Shown here one piece after another: positions 23,539 to 35,133 of a DNA stretch of 64,000 bases. Source of the DNA: Bursaphelenchus xylophilus (taxonomy: Eukaryota; Nematoda; Chromadorea; Rhabditida; Aphelenchoididae); NCBI GenBank assembly GCA_904066235.2, contig CAJFCV020000003.1:7316001-7380000 (forward strand), read 5' to 3'. The notes below the pieces were generated by a model. The model saw only the letters and a program-made list of their open reading frames with translations, was not told the DNA's origin and made no database searches. Both the position numbers and the translations under genes were made by a program. How positions within the stretch are numbered: the first letter of the stretch is position 1; every line of letters begins with the position of its first letter.

Positions 23539-25914
23539 TTACCAGTAAGGCGCATCCGTGCTCAGGGCTTTCCATGAGGCAAACGACGACCAATTACGGT
23601 ATTCCATACGATAGGCGTCATTATGAGCTGCCCGGACCTTCGCTGCCGGCACCGGGTTGTTCTGTTGGGGTCTGGGAGACGACACCCGAGCTGGAGGGGA
23701 GCTTGGAGGAAGGGATTCACCTTCTAGGACGTAGTTGTGCCCGTCATTCGAATCCCAATACTCCACTTCACCGGCAAGAAAACATATGCAGAATTCAAAG
23801 TGCGATTCCTGAAATCAAATTTCATATAAACAATATAATACTGTTATTTGATTACTTTTGAAACCAAAACGGGGAAATAACATCATTCTATTTCAAAAAA
23901 AATTTCACCTTCTTTTCACATGAATGACCAAAAAGCTCAAGAAATTAATAAACTCCCGCGCTCGTCTACTACAAATCATTTTTTCTCCCAAAACCCGATG
24001 GATCTCTCAGGCTGAGATCACGCCATTATCGACAATTGCCCTTTTGATCGCATTCATAATGCAATTATAACATCCCTTACCGATTGTCCAATGTTGCTGG
24101 CAATAGGGAATTCAAAAGTAAAAGTGTCAAAAGTTTTGGAAGCAGATGTCAGGAACTTGGCATCGAAGTCTTGGAAGGATTGCCAGCGATCTGATGTGCA
24201 TCGCAAGAAGACCCGCTTCTCGAAGGCAATGTTCGCTACCTGCAAATATTACATTAACTATGACCCCACATTCACATAAATTCCCTCCAGCTGTGTATGT
24301 TTTATGAATACAACACCCACTCTATTCAAAATATTTCTCTCGGGTTATATAAAACGCTCTCCTATCGTAACCTTTCTCCGTAAACACGTCAGTCAATACG
24401 ACGGTTTGCATAGTGCATCAATCATAACTGTAAACCCCGTTACCGCAGTCATATGCTTTCATAATATTTTTTCGATGCAATAAAAAAGAGTTACTTTGAG
24501 TTCTGCACGTCTAAATCCACGCAAAGCAATTAATAAGCGGGCTTCCCATTATTTCTTGACATCGAGATCTTTCTTTTTGTTCCCCAAAAACTAAAAGTTT
24601 GATGGAGTGACCTAGAATCTGGTCAACAAATTTCGTCAAACATTACAACCCTATCTTTAGACTTCTCACCAAAAGCTCATGTCCAGTTAAAACGGCTTAC
24701 CTTAATCGTTCCAACGACTTTGGGGACCTCGTTTTTGACGATTACATTCTCCAGAGCAACATGATTCGCATCAAGGGTCTGTCTGAACTTGATGTAATCG
24801 CTGGCTGGTTGCTTGAACATCACTTTCCATGTTGATTTGGGCTTTGGCTTCGAATCGTCTTCATCACTCAGATCACTGAGTCCCGCTGCTTTTCTGTGTC
24901 TTTGAATTACAGCCCGAGGGATTTCTGGAGGATAATCTGAGGGCTCTGTGAGGACCTTCAGTTCGTACAATTCATTTCCACACTCATCAGCGAACCTCAC
25001 GCATCGTGGTGTGTGACGATGTGATTTGAAATGTTTTCGTCGATGTGTATTGGTGGGTGTAGTTTGGGAGGAAGAAGACTTGGCATCACTGTCTGAAGCC
25101 GAGGCACTGGTCTCATCATGGAGAAGGTGGGATTGCTCGGAGGATGTCGAGGAGTTGCTCAATTCGTCTGAAACACACAAAATTACTGTCATCATCAGTA
25201 AAGATTGGTTTCGAAACGAAAGATTTCAACAAAATTTTTGTCCCTAAACTCCAATTTATAGCACCCTCTTTGCTGCAGAACAACCTACCGTGCAAGAGAT
25301 TCTTTTCAACTGGTACACTTGGCTTTTTCTCTTCTGTCTTTTCTTTGTTGGACTCTAAAGCCCGCTCCAGATGACGGACAATGTCATCGGAACAGATTGA
25401 GGGAGCTGGTTGACTGTTGAGGAGGAGGAGAGGGAGGGGTTGGGTAGTGGTGGCAGTGGGATGGGCATCATCTTCATCGGATGAGGATGATGGGGAAGAG
25501 GAGATACGTCCTTCTTCGGTGTCTGATTCTGATCCGCCATCTTCATGGACTGGAGCATAGACTAAAACAGAAGAATTATTCATTTCTCGACAGTAATATT
25601 TCTTTTAAAGTCCAAAGTTAATTTTGAACTAAACTTCGGCGGATCTTGCCACAATTTTGAATGAATTCGGCATTTTTTGGTGAAATTTTATTTTTATTTT
25701 GGATAAGACCCGCCAGAATTTAGTTCAACGTTAACTAAGGGCTGGATTTTCCACTTTTTTCTGGTTCAAAAAATAAAATTTATAAAGACCGCCCACAGAT
25801 GCATGATTTCTTAAGATCCTCAGCAATCGTACCTGTCCTCAGCTGCAGTTTCTTCTCCAGGCTAGTGCTGGGGGCGCACTCAATCATATAGAAATGCTCG
25901 TATAAGGCAAGCAT
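23539..25914 (-). CDS. protein phosphatase 1 regulatory subunit 3 (glycogen-targeting, CBM21)
   Basis: Targets PP1 to glycogen so that glycogen synthase is dephosphorylated and activated. Minus-strand exons: 25833-25914, 25289-25561, 24701-25167, 24081-24239, 23539-23808; 416 residues. A Ser/Asp/Glu-rich disordered region fills residues 30-165. The PP1-docking RVxF-type motif is RCVRFAD at about 173-179, followed by the usual CGNELYELKVLTEP. The CBM21 domain begins near VALENV...VGTIKVANIAFEKRVFLRCTSD and reaches the carbohydrate-site motif EYWDSNDGHNYVL. SRWQSF-type and FEFCICF strands are present too. The C-terminal 60 residues are Pro/Ala-rich. The docking motif has Cys-Val-Arg-Phe instead of the common Arg-Val-Ser-Phe, which should still bind. 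Intron 1 carries a small inverted-repeat element. Confidence 0.9.
25616..25736. repeat. imperfect inverted repeat (32-bp arms) in intron 1 of the PPP1R3 gene
   Basis: Arms 25616-25647 and 25705-25736 match at about 26 of 32 positions (core TTGAACTAAA, GGCGG). The 57-nt centre is T-rich. It looks like an old MITE. Confidence 0.7.
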
Positions 25915-28900
25915 TGGTTCAATCCTATTTACGAAACGGCCACACAACAGACAACAATGGGCCTTGGATTGAAGCCGAGACTAAACCGAAAATATATCAA
26001 ACTGGTCAGCAGAAAACGGCGCGCAAAACGGATCAGCCAAAGAAACTTCTCGAACGAATGTAAGAAAGAAGAAAGTGATTAAGCAATGCTCCATAAGAAA
26101 TTATTTTAAATTGATATGATCTAATGCGTTTGGGGTCGGTTGGAAAGCGAAGCGACCAAGTTACGAAAAGATAATGTTCAGAAACTAACATACAATGTAA
26201 GCTATTCTCCAAATGATGCAAGCCCCTCTAATATTCGAACCAGTCTGTTAGTAATGTAATTAATTTAACATCTTCCCCCCACTTATTACCTAATTCCAAG
26301 GGACACCGGAACCTTTAAAGAACCGCCGCCCGAGTGCAGATAAACCCAAAAAAATTGTGCTCCCCACTGATTGCCTCTGTCAGATCGAACAATCCGCCCT
26401 TTGAAGATACGGGCAGACAGACAGACAAATATTTTGGGTGGGTTCGAGAAAAGTTTTGCTAAAAAACGGAGTGGGAAAACATTGGGGCGGAGTCGAGATC
26501 AGAAGGAAGCCAATCACGAGAGAAGGATGGACTTCACATGTAATTCATAACCGCTTTTAGACAGAAAAGGTATTCCTTTAGAGGTTATGTTTAATATAGA
26601 GACACCTTCAACGATGCCAAGGACACATTCAACACGTGTAGTTTATTACAATGAAAAAGTGGTATGGCAAACACATTGCTTTCGGAAAAACGAAAAGTCG
26701 GCACTACCATAAAGGGTAAGACCACAACATCCGTCTGCCCACACCGGCAATGACAGTTCAGGTATTCACAGCCTTATATATCAACCGCACTCCTCCCCTG
26801 ACATCCGAAATAGTGGGTCCTCCCTCTAGCAGAAAACCCCGCTTCTTCGTATCAATCGTCAGCGTAATTTCACTCGATTATCAATTGTTTCTTTAGTGGA
26901 ATCGCACGTGAGTCGGGTCAGAAAACCAACAGAGACGCCTCGAAAATAACAAGTGATAAGATATGGGGCTGGTGGAAGGTCGTGCAGAGACCGGCAGCAC
27001 TTATTTTTGGGCCGAACAAAGAGGCCAAAAAAATTAAAAATATTCTGATAATGGTCCTTATTCAAAGGGAGTGATTGGAAGTTAGCGCCAAGAATGGGTG
27101 GGTAAACAGTCTTAGGGGAATGGAAAACAAGGCACTGTTATCGATGATGATAACGGCAGCCATAAGAGAATGTTCACAACAGTCAAAAATAGGTTAAGAC
27201 GATCAAGAAACCTATTCTCTTATCAGTTGAACGGTTTGGAATAGGAGGGAATGGAAGTTCGGACAAAGAAAGGGTTAAGAAAAAAAGGCTGATACTCTTA
27301 TGACTATGAAAAATCAAAAAAGACCGAGTATACCAACAAAACAAAGCATAATTTTGGAAGAATTTGGCATTACTATGGATGTTATCGCTCTACTAAACAA
27401 ACTGGAAATATTAAAACGCTATCTAAGTGCAGACGTTTCCAGCTTTAGGTTCATCAAAAGCTAACCAAACAATAAGTTCCCAGCAGATACCCCAGCGGAT
27501 TCAAAGCCTGGGATCCTATAAATCAAAACCTTTGACCCTTTTGCTGCACCCAGCATTGCCTGTACCGAATGGCGGGGTTTCTGATAAGAGAAACACTTTC
27601 GAAAGCATACTACCCCCCGAGGACAGTGGCATAATTAAAATTCTTTTCGTGTTATCATTACCTTCTGGGTTTTTCCCCTTTTTAATCCTCTTAAAATAGT
27701 TACTCTGCCACCGTACGCACTCTTTCCTGAGCAACCTTATCATAAATCACGCTGAATTCAGGGTCTGATTGCATCAGATTGATTAGGCTGTACTGTAATC
27801 CCTTTATTCACTTTTTTTATGGCCACATGTGATTTTCAGGCCAATAGCCTGAGCAAATTGAAAACATTGGCCGGGAATATCAGAGAATGATAGTAGAAAA
27901 TTTAAAGCCCCCAAAAACAAACATGCCACAGTCAGTGCAAATTTTAACATCCGTCAACAAATGTCCAAAAGAAAGGAGTAACTATTTTGAATGATAGTAA
28001 TCGAGAAACTTCTGCCCGGAACAAACATCGTTTCCTGCAAGTCCCAATTTCAGCACTAAAAAACAGGCCGGCCAAAGATTTCACTCCGAAAAGCAGATGA
28101 CACCCAGATCAGAACGGGATTCACATGAAAGGATTCCCCCAAAAAAACTTGGTCCAAATGATCAGATCAAAGGGCAGAGAAATGGGAAATTACGGAAGAG
28201 TTACCCAGATCGGATAAAGATACGTGACTGAATATACGTGCCGAACGAAAAATTCATAATTTCTGTTTACCAAATGCATCTAACTTTAAATATTTTCTAC
28301 TAAAAAAGACTCATTGCAAGGTCTAAATATATCCATGACAAATCTTTTCCCATCAAGTTTTGACTAAACTTTGATTGAATTCAAACTTCGGCCTCTGAAA
28401 TTAGACAATTCCTATCCAAAGAGACCCGAAACAAAAGATTGCCCAGCTTCAAAGACCGATTTGGAAGGAAGCGAGGATTCATTTGCATTCTGATTTTAAA
28501 GTTCATATGACACCATTCATTTCATTTCCCGATTGTTCTGTATATTCACGTGTTCGACGGATGAAGAAAAAATCGGCGTCCCAGGGCCCACCACAAGAAG
28601 AAAGAGTTTGGAACATGTCTGGTTCTTTGGAGTGACCATCGGCTGACTCCTCCCGCAGTAAAATTGGAACTCGTATGATCAGCTTACGATAAAGATTAAT
28701 AATTTGCAAAATAAGTATACCTCTATGGGCCTAAAGCATTAGTATCTATCAGACTTTTGTGACCTCCACGAGCCCCCAAATATTGAAACATTTCATTATC
28801 AAAGGTGGCGCTACTTTACATCCCACCAAAACAAAACCCCGGGTTGAAAGAGCATTGAAGATTTGAAGGGTTCTTTTGTGTGGTCAGAAAGGTATATCAT

Positions 28901-29563
28901 TGTTCCTGTCAGTCATTACATCATCCGATTATGACTCGTACAAAATAAAGCCCCTTTGTCGGTAGACATCGTACTCTTTTACCAAGAGACTTCACATTTG
29001 AATACTTATCGCTTGATCATTCGAAGATTTTCGGAATAATTAAAAAACTGAATGAGCCCTGTGAACCGGCTTTCCATAGGTTACCACTATAGAATCAAAA
29101 AAAAAAACTCAGCTCACTGTAAAATAAGAATTTTGCACTAATGCGAGTAACAGACGCGAGAATGGACCTACAATGCGAAAAAAGTATAAACAGAAGTTCA
29201 TTCTCTTTTCCAGACCTCCCCTATTACAAAATACCCCGCAAGACCTTGCAACGAACATTAATGACTAATATTTTCCACCAGCAAATCTAAAAAAGAGGCC
29301 CACTGTTATCATGCAGAAACTCAAAGCGGAAGTCAGGACTGACAATCACATGAAAACAAGGCTGGATTGTGGTATCAAGGTCCATCAAGTGCAGGACAGT
29401 AGCCATCCCGCATGTTGTGCATAATTACGCAATAGATTATGAGTAATAATGGTCATGAAAACCATGGCAAATGGAAAACGAGCAGACTGTTTGACTTGGT
29501 GAAGTCATTTTCAATCTACGTTCTATGCTTGAACAATAGAAAGTCTTCGTAGACTATGCTAAG
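25915..29563. other. gene-free region
   Basis: About 3.6 kb upstream of the PPP1R3 gene and downstream of the gene ending at 29564. There are many short frames on both strands, none with acceptor, homology or coding-like composition. A GACAGACAGACAGACAAA microsatellite-like tract lies near 26410-26430. Nothing else is recognised. Confidence 0.55.
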
Positions 29564-30136
29564 CTAATATTCATCCCGAACAGCCATAATGGCACCCAAA
29601 AATTTTACGAACTCACATTTCACGCCACCAGTCAACGGAGGGGGCTTCCAATTCTGTGCTTCTTTCTGCCGTTGATTGAAGTAATGGAATTCCTGAAGTA
29701 GTGTCCTCGGCATCTTCACATTGACCCTGTTCAATGCAGCTGATTCGCTCTGTGATCGAACCTGGAAAACAAAAATTTTAGTTAAATTCAAGCTCTCCAT
29801 GACGACGGCGAAAAAAATCCCAGGTAAAATAAGCAATAAAAAATTTATCCATTCTACATTAAACACCCAGGAAGGTATTATCGGTAAGCTTACCTGTAAA
29901 TTACAGCCCAAAAATGCTCGATTTGCCAAAGGAAAGGACGCGGCTCGTCTACAAGCAGATGAGAGTAACGTGCAGGTAGACGGGGCCGAATGGGGAATGA
30001 ACTCGTCCTCTACTGGATGCCCCACGTCAAGCGGAGACGAGGAGGACTGGGATGTGTCGTCCAACCACCGTTGTGGACCGAAGTTCTGCGGTGTCCAATA
30101 CTTTAGAGCTGATGTTCGAACACATTCCATTCCCAT
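29564..30136 (-). CDS. unrecognised two-exon gene (146 aa)
   Basis: Minus-strand exons 29894-30136 and 29564-29761 are joined by a GTAAGC...TTTTCCAG intron that keeps the frame. An acceptor (CATTTTCAG) lies 13 nt before the ATG, which suggests a trans-spliced start or a further upstream exon. The N-terminal half is Ser/Pro-rich (YWTPQNFGPQRWLDDTSQSS), with no signal peptide. The C-terminal half is more ordered: LLQEFHYFNQRQKEAQNWKP, then PPLTGGVKCEFVKFLGAIMA. No family comes to mind. The opposite strand is also open for 190 codons across this gene, but it lacks splice signals and is a shadow. Confidence 0.6.
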   Translation of the reverse strand: MGMECVRTSALKYWTPQNFGPQRWLDDTSQSSSSPLDVGHPVEDEFIPHSAPSTCTLLSSACRRAASFPLANRAFLGCNLQVSLPIIPSWVFNVEWINFLLLILPGIFFAVVMESLNLTKIFVFQVRSQSESAALNRVNVKMPRTLLQEFHYFNQRQKEAQNWKPPPLTGGVKCEFVKFLGAIMAVRDEY

Positions 30137-33100
30137 ACACCTCCTGAAAATGAATCGTTCAAGATTGCAAAAAAGGGCATTAGCACCATTTGAACAAGAC
30201 GTCAGTCTTCGGAAGCAACTTGAGAAATTTAAGTTTAGACACCAAAATTCAAAAGTTCAAAAACGCGACCTAAAACTTGGGAAAACAAAGTAAGAACATA
30301 CGGTTTAGGATAATTCACAGAGGAAATCATTTCATAGATGTCAAATATCAAAAACATTGAGTGAATTTACGTGCAAAGTGATGGACGCTTAGAGAATTTA
30401 GTACTGGTAAGATATTGGCCAAGTCACCCGAGAAAAACGATTTCCACCAAAAAAAAAACGGAGGGTGACGAATTTTTCGGAAGATTGAATCGGAATTACT
30501 CATTTTATAGAGACGAAAATTATCGTTCATCGAGAATAACGCTCAGATTCGAGTCTCGGAAGATTTGGTTATAAAAAGTTTTCAGAGAGCCGCGATATTA
30601 TTTTAAACTAATTCGTGGATAAACGAATATCTGTTTATTTTCGAGGTAAAAGTATAATAGATACGAAATACAGGAAACAGTCGACTTTGTGGCTCGTTCT
30701 TTATGAATAACGCACACATAATCTACTTCAACGGTTTTCCTAACCTACAAAACCACTGTTCTTTCCATAAAAATTTGCGATTAGATTTTTTGAACGATTT
30801 TTGGCGCTTGAGAACAGCGATCTATCATTCGCTGACTAAATCGTTTTTGGCAAAGAATCAACCGTGAAATTTAGATTTTAGTCATAGAAAGATGAGGAAG
30901 GGGTCTTATCCTTCATCTAAACTAAGGTTAGAGGGAAAAAGAGAGGAAAAGGTTAGAAGATGTTGTAGTAGAAAAAAAATACTATACTGTAAGGACTCCA
31001 CAGAGAGAATTCATGGAATTGTGCCTAATACAAACAAGCAGCGGATCTTCGAACAAAAAATTTCCGATATGCTCGTTTTTAATACTTTTATGAGCTTTGG
31101 CCTCCGAAACTGATAATCGCTGATTACACAGTGAAGGAAATGAATGCCCGCATACCACCGAAGTCTTTAGGACAAACTATTTTCATCTGTACCTAAGTCA
31201 TATGAAGACCATAGGAAAAGAGGTATCTTTTGTAAACATAAGTTCATTTCTGGAACGGAGATCATTCTCCAAGCAGTTTTCCATCGTGAAAGTAAGAAAT
31301 AAACAAGTCATAAAAAAGCGGGCTCACTTTTTTCGCCGTGCATTTCCCAGATCCTTACGGTATTTCGCCATTTTTAAAAATTAGTATACTAGTAGCACCT
31401 AGTAAAAACAATTAAAAATCTGAACAGAATGTTATATCGTCTGCTTTTAGAGGATATAAACTTCTCGAAATCACTTGAATTGTTTTCGTTTTTTGTTGCT
31501 AACCATCTTAAAGAACGCGCTAAACCATTCTGAGTAAATAAATTCTGCACGTAACATAGGGTCGACTGCGTTTATGGCCCGTTCAACAGCCGGTGGGTTA
31601 AGGGTTAACTTAAAAATAAGCATGGAATGTAGACAAAAACAACAGGGAAGTGATATCTCTTTTACACCCATGTGTACTTTTATTTTTATATAATAATCAG
31701 AAGCCTTTCCTCTTTATCGCTCGAGTTCTGATGAAAGAGCAAGCGGAATCAAAAACAGATGGCAAAAATTTCGGGAAATCACTCGGCCTTTCTGCCCGCG
31801 TGGTAAGGAAAAAAGTTTGCCAGGATAAATAAGAATGATGTAAGCCTTCCGCGAGAAGTAGTAAATTGTTTTGTTATACTATAAAATAATAAAGTTTCAT
31901 CTTAAAGTGGTCATCGCGACCAATCAAAACCTCAATTTTTCAAAAAGTCCGGAATTTTAATTTTTCGGAATTCCGCGTGTTTCCCGAAACCTCTCAAAGA
32001 ATCGAGGAGATCACAGTTACGTCAGAACACTCGCGCTAAAAAATCGTTTAGCACTCATAAAATTTTGAAAAAGGTTCGGCCGAAGCCCCCGGTTCCATCA
32101 GTTTTAGACTCCCAACGCCACTTAATCTGGGCCCCACACACATCGCACCCTTAGGCTGTTTGACCTCTGTCAGGAAAGTCTCTTCTCCTAATGAACGGGA
32201 ATTTGTGAAATATTGTTAATAATAACAACCAGGGAAGTCATAAGATCATGGGTTACGTAACGGAACGGAGGCCAAAGTCTGGGCAATCACATTTTGTGCA
32301 TGTTATCAATAATAAATGCAGACACGACGTCAGTGTAACTGAACTGAGAATGCTGTAAAACTTGCTACAACAAGAGGAAACAAATTATGACAAATGGGTG
32401 TAATGTGATTTGGTAAGCAGAAAAAAATAAAATTGATAAAAAATTTCGTCTTGACTGGCAAAAAGCCCGATTTCTTATCTTAAGAGCAGCTCTCAACCAG
32501 AAAATTTGAAATTCTCGGCTGAGCATAGAAAAAAAGAAAAACATCCTCATGGGAAGTGAACAGAAATGTGCGCAACATGTTACACAACTTGACTCAATAA
32601 TTTGGCATTTCTTGGTTGGGGGCTTTCCAGCCAAGAAATCGTGACTTTTGTCAGACAAAATAAAAAATATTTAATCGCACCATCCTTATATAATAATGAC
32701 TTGGCAATGAAGCTCCGGGAGGTGCAAGGTCTAGAGCTTGACAAATCTAATCGGCTCCAAGGATACAAAAACAAAAATAAAAGGTCTTCTTCGCAAGAAA
32801 ACCTTGTATTTTTCGACCCGGATATTTCCAGAAATCTTGACTTGTTTTCTCGACTCGTCTGCATTAATCTCGCGATCTCTAACTGCCTCTTAACTTCACG
32901 TATAACGGAGTATGTATTTAAACAGTTGTTCGACACTCGCCTTGAGGCTGTTTTTGGTTCAGAGTGCGAAAAACATGAGGTAGACTAGGGTCTGAATCGC
33001 TGAATGATTCCTACAAAAAGACGATGCCATGGAAAGATGTGATGCTAGTAGGACGCGGAAATGAATTATCTAATAGAGAGTTGGGGGTCTAGACGAAGAC

Positions 33101-33554
33101 AGTGCAAGTTTGACGGGTTTACACCTCCTGACTTTAAGGGCATATTTATTGTTTGTTGAGAGGCTACGGTAGATGCTAAAAATCGGCGAAATACTGGAAA
33201 ACGATGGATACTTAACCTGTGATTCTTAATGTGGCAATGGAAAGCAACACACGGAATAACCGCTTAATTCTTGCATAAATTTACTTACTTCTCGTCGTAA
33301 TACAAAGTTTGGCTAATAGCTGGATAAAGAATTACAGTGAAACTTTTTCAAAGATGTGGTGTAATGAATTACAAGAAATTTCCTACGCAATAACTGTCCA
33401 ATTTATAGGAAAATGAGTTGGGCGGAGCTGTAGTCATATCAAAAACAATGATAAACTGTTAATTGTATGCAGAAATTATGAAAAGATAGAAAAATACTTT
33501 TAAAGACGCAAGAAAGGAAGTGTAAATTGATAAACTTTTACATAAAATATGTCC
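30137..33554. other. gene-free region with a diverged repeat copy
   Basis: 3.4 kb without a supportable gene. It holds a degenerate relative (about 32470-32640) of the fold-back element in the DUSP22 intron. It also holds a palindromic patch CCGGAATTTTAATTTTTCGG near 31949. The remainder is A/T-rich sequence with short random frames. Confidence 0.55.
32470..32640 (+). repeat. diverged copy of the DUSP22-intron fold-back element
   Basis: Shares ATTCTCGGCTGAGCATAG, AAAAAAGAAAAACATC, GAACAGAAATGTGCGCAA and a CATTTCTTG end with the centre and inner arms of the element at 62406-62676 (ATTCTTGGCTGAGCAGAG and so on). The outer arms are eroded. Confidence 0.65.
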
Positions 33555-34161
33555 GCTTTATAATGTATGGCTCGGGACTTCTAAATCTTCCGCAAGAGTC
33601 CATCCGAAACCTGAAAATTTAGTACAAATTTAAAAGTTGCGCATTCTGACAGGACATTGCGCAATTTCTTTCTTTCCAAGAATTTCTGCCTTTCTCTGTC
33701 GCCTCCTCCTTTTTTGTCGACTTTTAAAAGACGATTTCTGAGTCACTGAAGCAAGCCGTAGTTAGGCCAGGACATAGGATTTTTTCGATGTTGAGTTTTT
33801 TGCATAAATATGATCCACAGCACCAGTAGGGAAAAAGCGAATCACAGTTTTCCTCAATTCCTCCATTAACTGTACTTTTTATACAATTTTTTGTTTATAC
33901 AGTAATTGGTCATAACTTTCTACAGTGGTGTCTGTTTGGCATACAAATATGGCTACTATGGTTTTTGGGTATGACGAGTTCAATAAAACCAAAAAAATTT
34001 TGATCAGATTACGGTAACATACAAAAACACTGTATCGGTCGATAAAAATCGACCATAAAAAGTTAGTTTCAAAAAACCCACAGCCAATTTTTTGATATTC
34101 GTAATCAGCATAAAATTCTGGTCTAGAATCAATTTTAAAAAGTTCAAAAATAGGACCCCCA

Positions 34162-34233
34162 TTTTTCGTGGTGTAGTGGTTTTTGACCAAAACTGGTAAT
34201 CTGACCACCCAGGTTCGAATCCGGGTGGGTGCG
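34162..34233 (+). repeat. tRNA-like sequence in the left palindrome arm
   Basis: Box A TGGTGTAGTGG (34169-34179) and box B GGTTCGAATCC (34212-34222) have perfect consensus and tRNA-like spacing (43 nt). The T-arm folds, but the 5' and 3' acceptor strands do not pair and no clear anticodon loop exists. I therefore call it tRNA-derived, not a functional tRNA gene. Confidence 0.65.
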
Positions 34234-35061
34234 AATGTAGAAAAAAGACCTCAAATCACTTTTAATGAAAACCTGAGAGTTATTTGAAGCACGCTGAGAA
34301 ATTTTAGGCATTAAAACTGTCTGAATTTGGGATTAAAACGATTTTTATGTAATTTTAGACGATTAATACATGAAAAATAAAACTGCTTCAAACTGGTTGA
34401 AATTGATAACACTTATTCTATGGCTAATTGTAAGAAACTTTCCTGTTAACTTTTTTTGGTAGAATGCTGTTTCATGGATTACTGTAACATAAAACTTATT
34501 CTACTTAACAGATGTTTTCTTCAAAATTCTTGGGTAAATGTTTTTCTTTTTTTAATTAGGTCTATTAAAAAGCAAGAAATCTCAACGCTCCATATTTCAA
34601 AAAAAGAATTTCCCATGATATATAGTGCATCTTGACATCATTATCGATTGGAAGCCTGCGCGTTATAACTGACGTGTTTCAAGTCCTGCGGACGTAGAAA
34701 ACACATTTGTGTGACAACAAACGTGTTCTCAAGCATTCCTATCATAATTGTGATAGACTGAAGTCTCTACGCCCTGTGGCATACCAAAAACGAAAACGGG
34801 TTTAATGTTACAGTAATCCATGATACAGCATTCTATCAAAAAAAGTTAACAGGTAAGTTTCTTACCATTAGCCATAGAATAAGTGTTATCAATTTCAACC
34901 AGTTTGAAGCAGGTTTATTTTTCATGTATTAATCGTCTAAAATTACATAAAAATCGTTTTAATCCCAAATTCAGACAGTTTTGATGCCTAAAATTGCTCA
35001 GCGTGCTTCAAATAACTCTCAGGTTTTCATTAAAAGTGATTTGAGGTCTTTTTTCTACATT

Positions 35062-35133
35062 CGCACCCACCCGGATTCGAACCTGGGTGGTCAGATTACC
35101 AGTTTTGGTCAAAAACCACTACACCACGAAAAA
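35062..35133 (-). repeat. tRNA-like sequence in the right palindrome arm
   Basis: Exact inverted counterpart of the left-arm copy: GGATTCGAACC reads here on the plus strand, so the box B is on the minus strand. Confidence 0.65.

Noticed and set aside
29721..30293. 190-codon plus-strand frame
   Set aside because: It is antisense to the two-exon minus-strand gene, lacks acceptor and donor signals, and its amino-acid composition is less protein-like than the minus reading.
32580..32988. Open frames on both strands (118 and 128 codons)
   Set aside because: Overlapping frames on both strands next to a repeat remnant, with no splice signals or domain.
33879..34208. 109-codon frame present twice in the palindrome arms
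   Set aside because: Duplicated only because the arms are duplicated. It spans the tRNA-like region, has no splice or family support, and is Tyr/Phe/Lys-rich noise.
34162..34233. Functional tRNA gene
   Set aside because: A and B boxes are good, but the acceptor strands do not pair and the anticodon loop lacks the invariant U33; kept only as tRNA-derived repeat.
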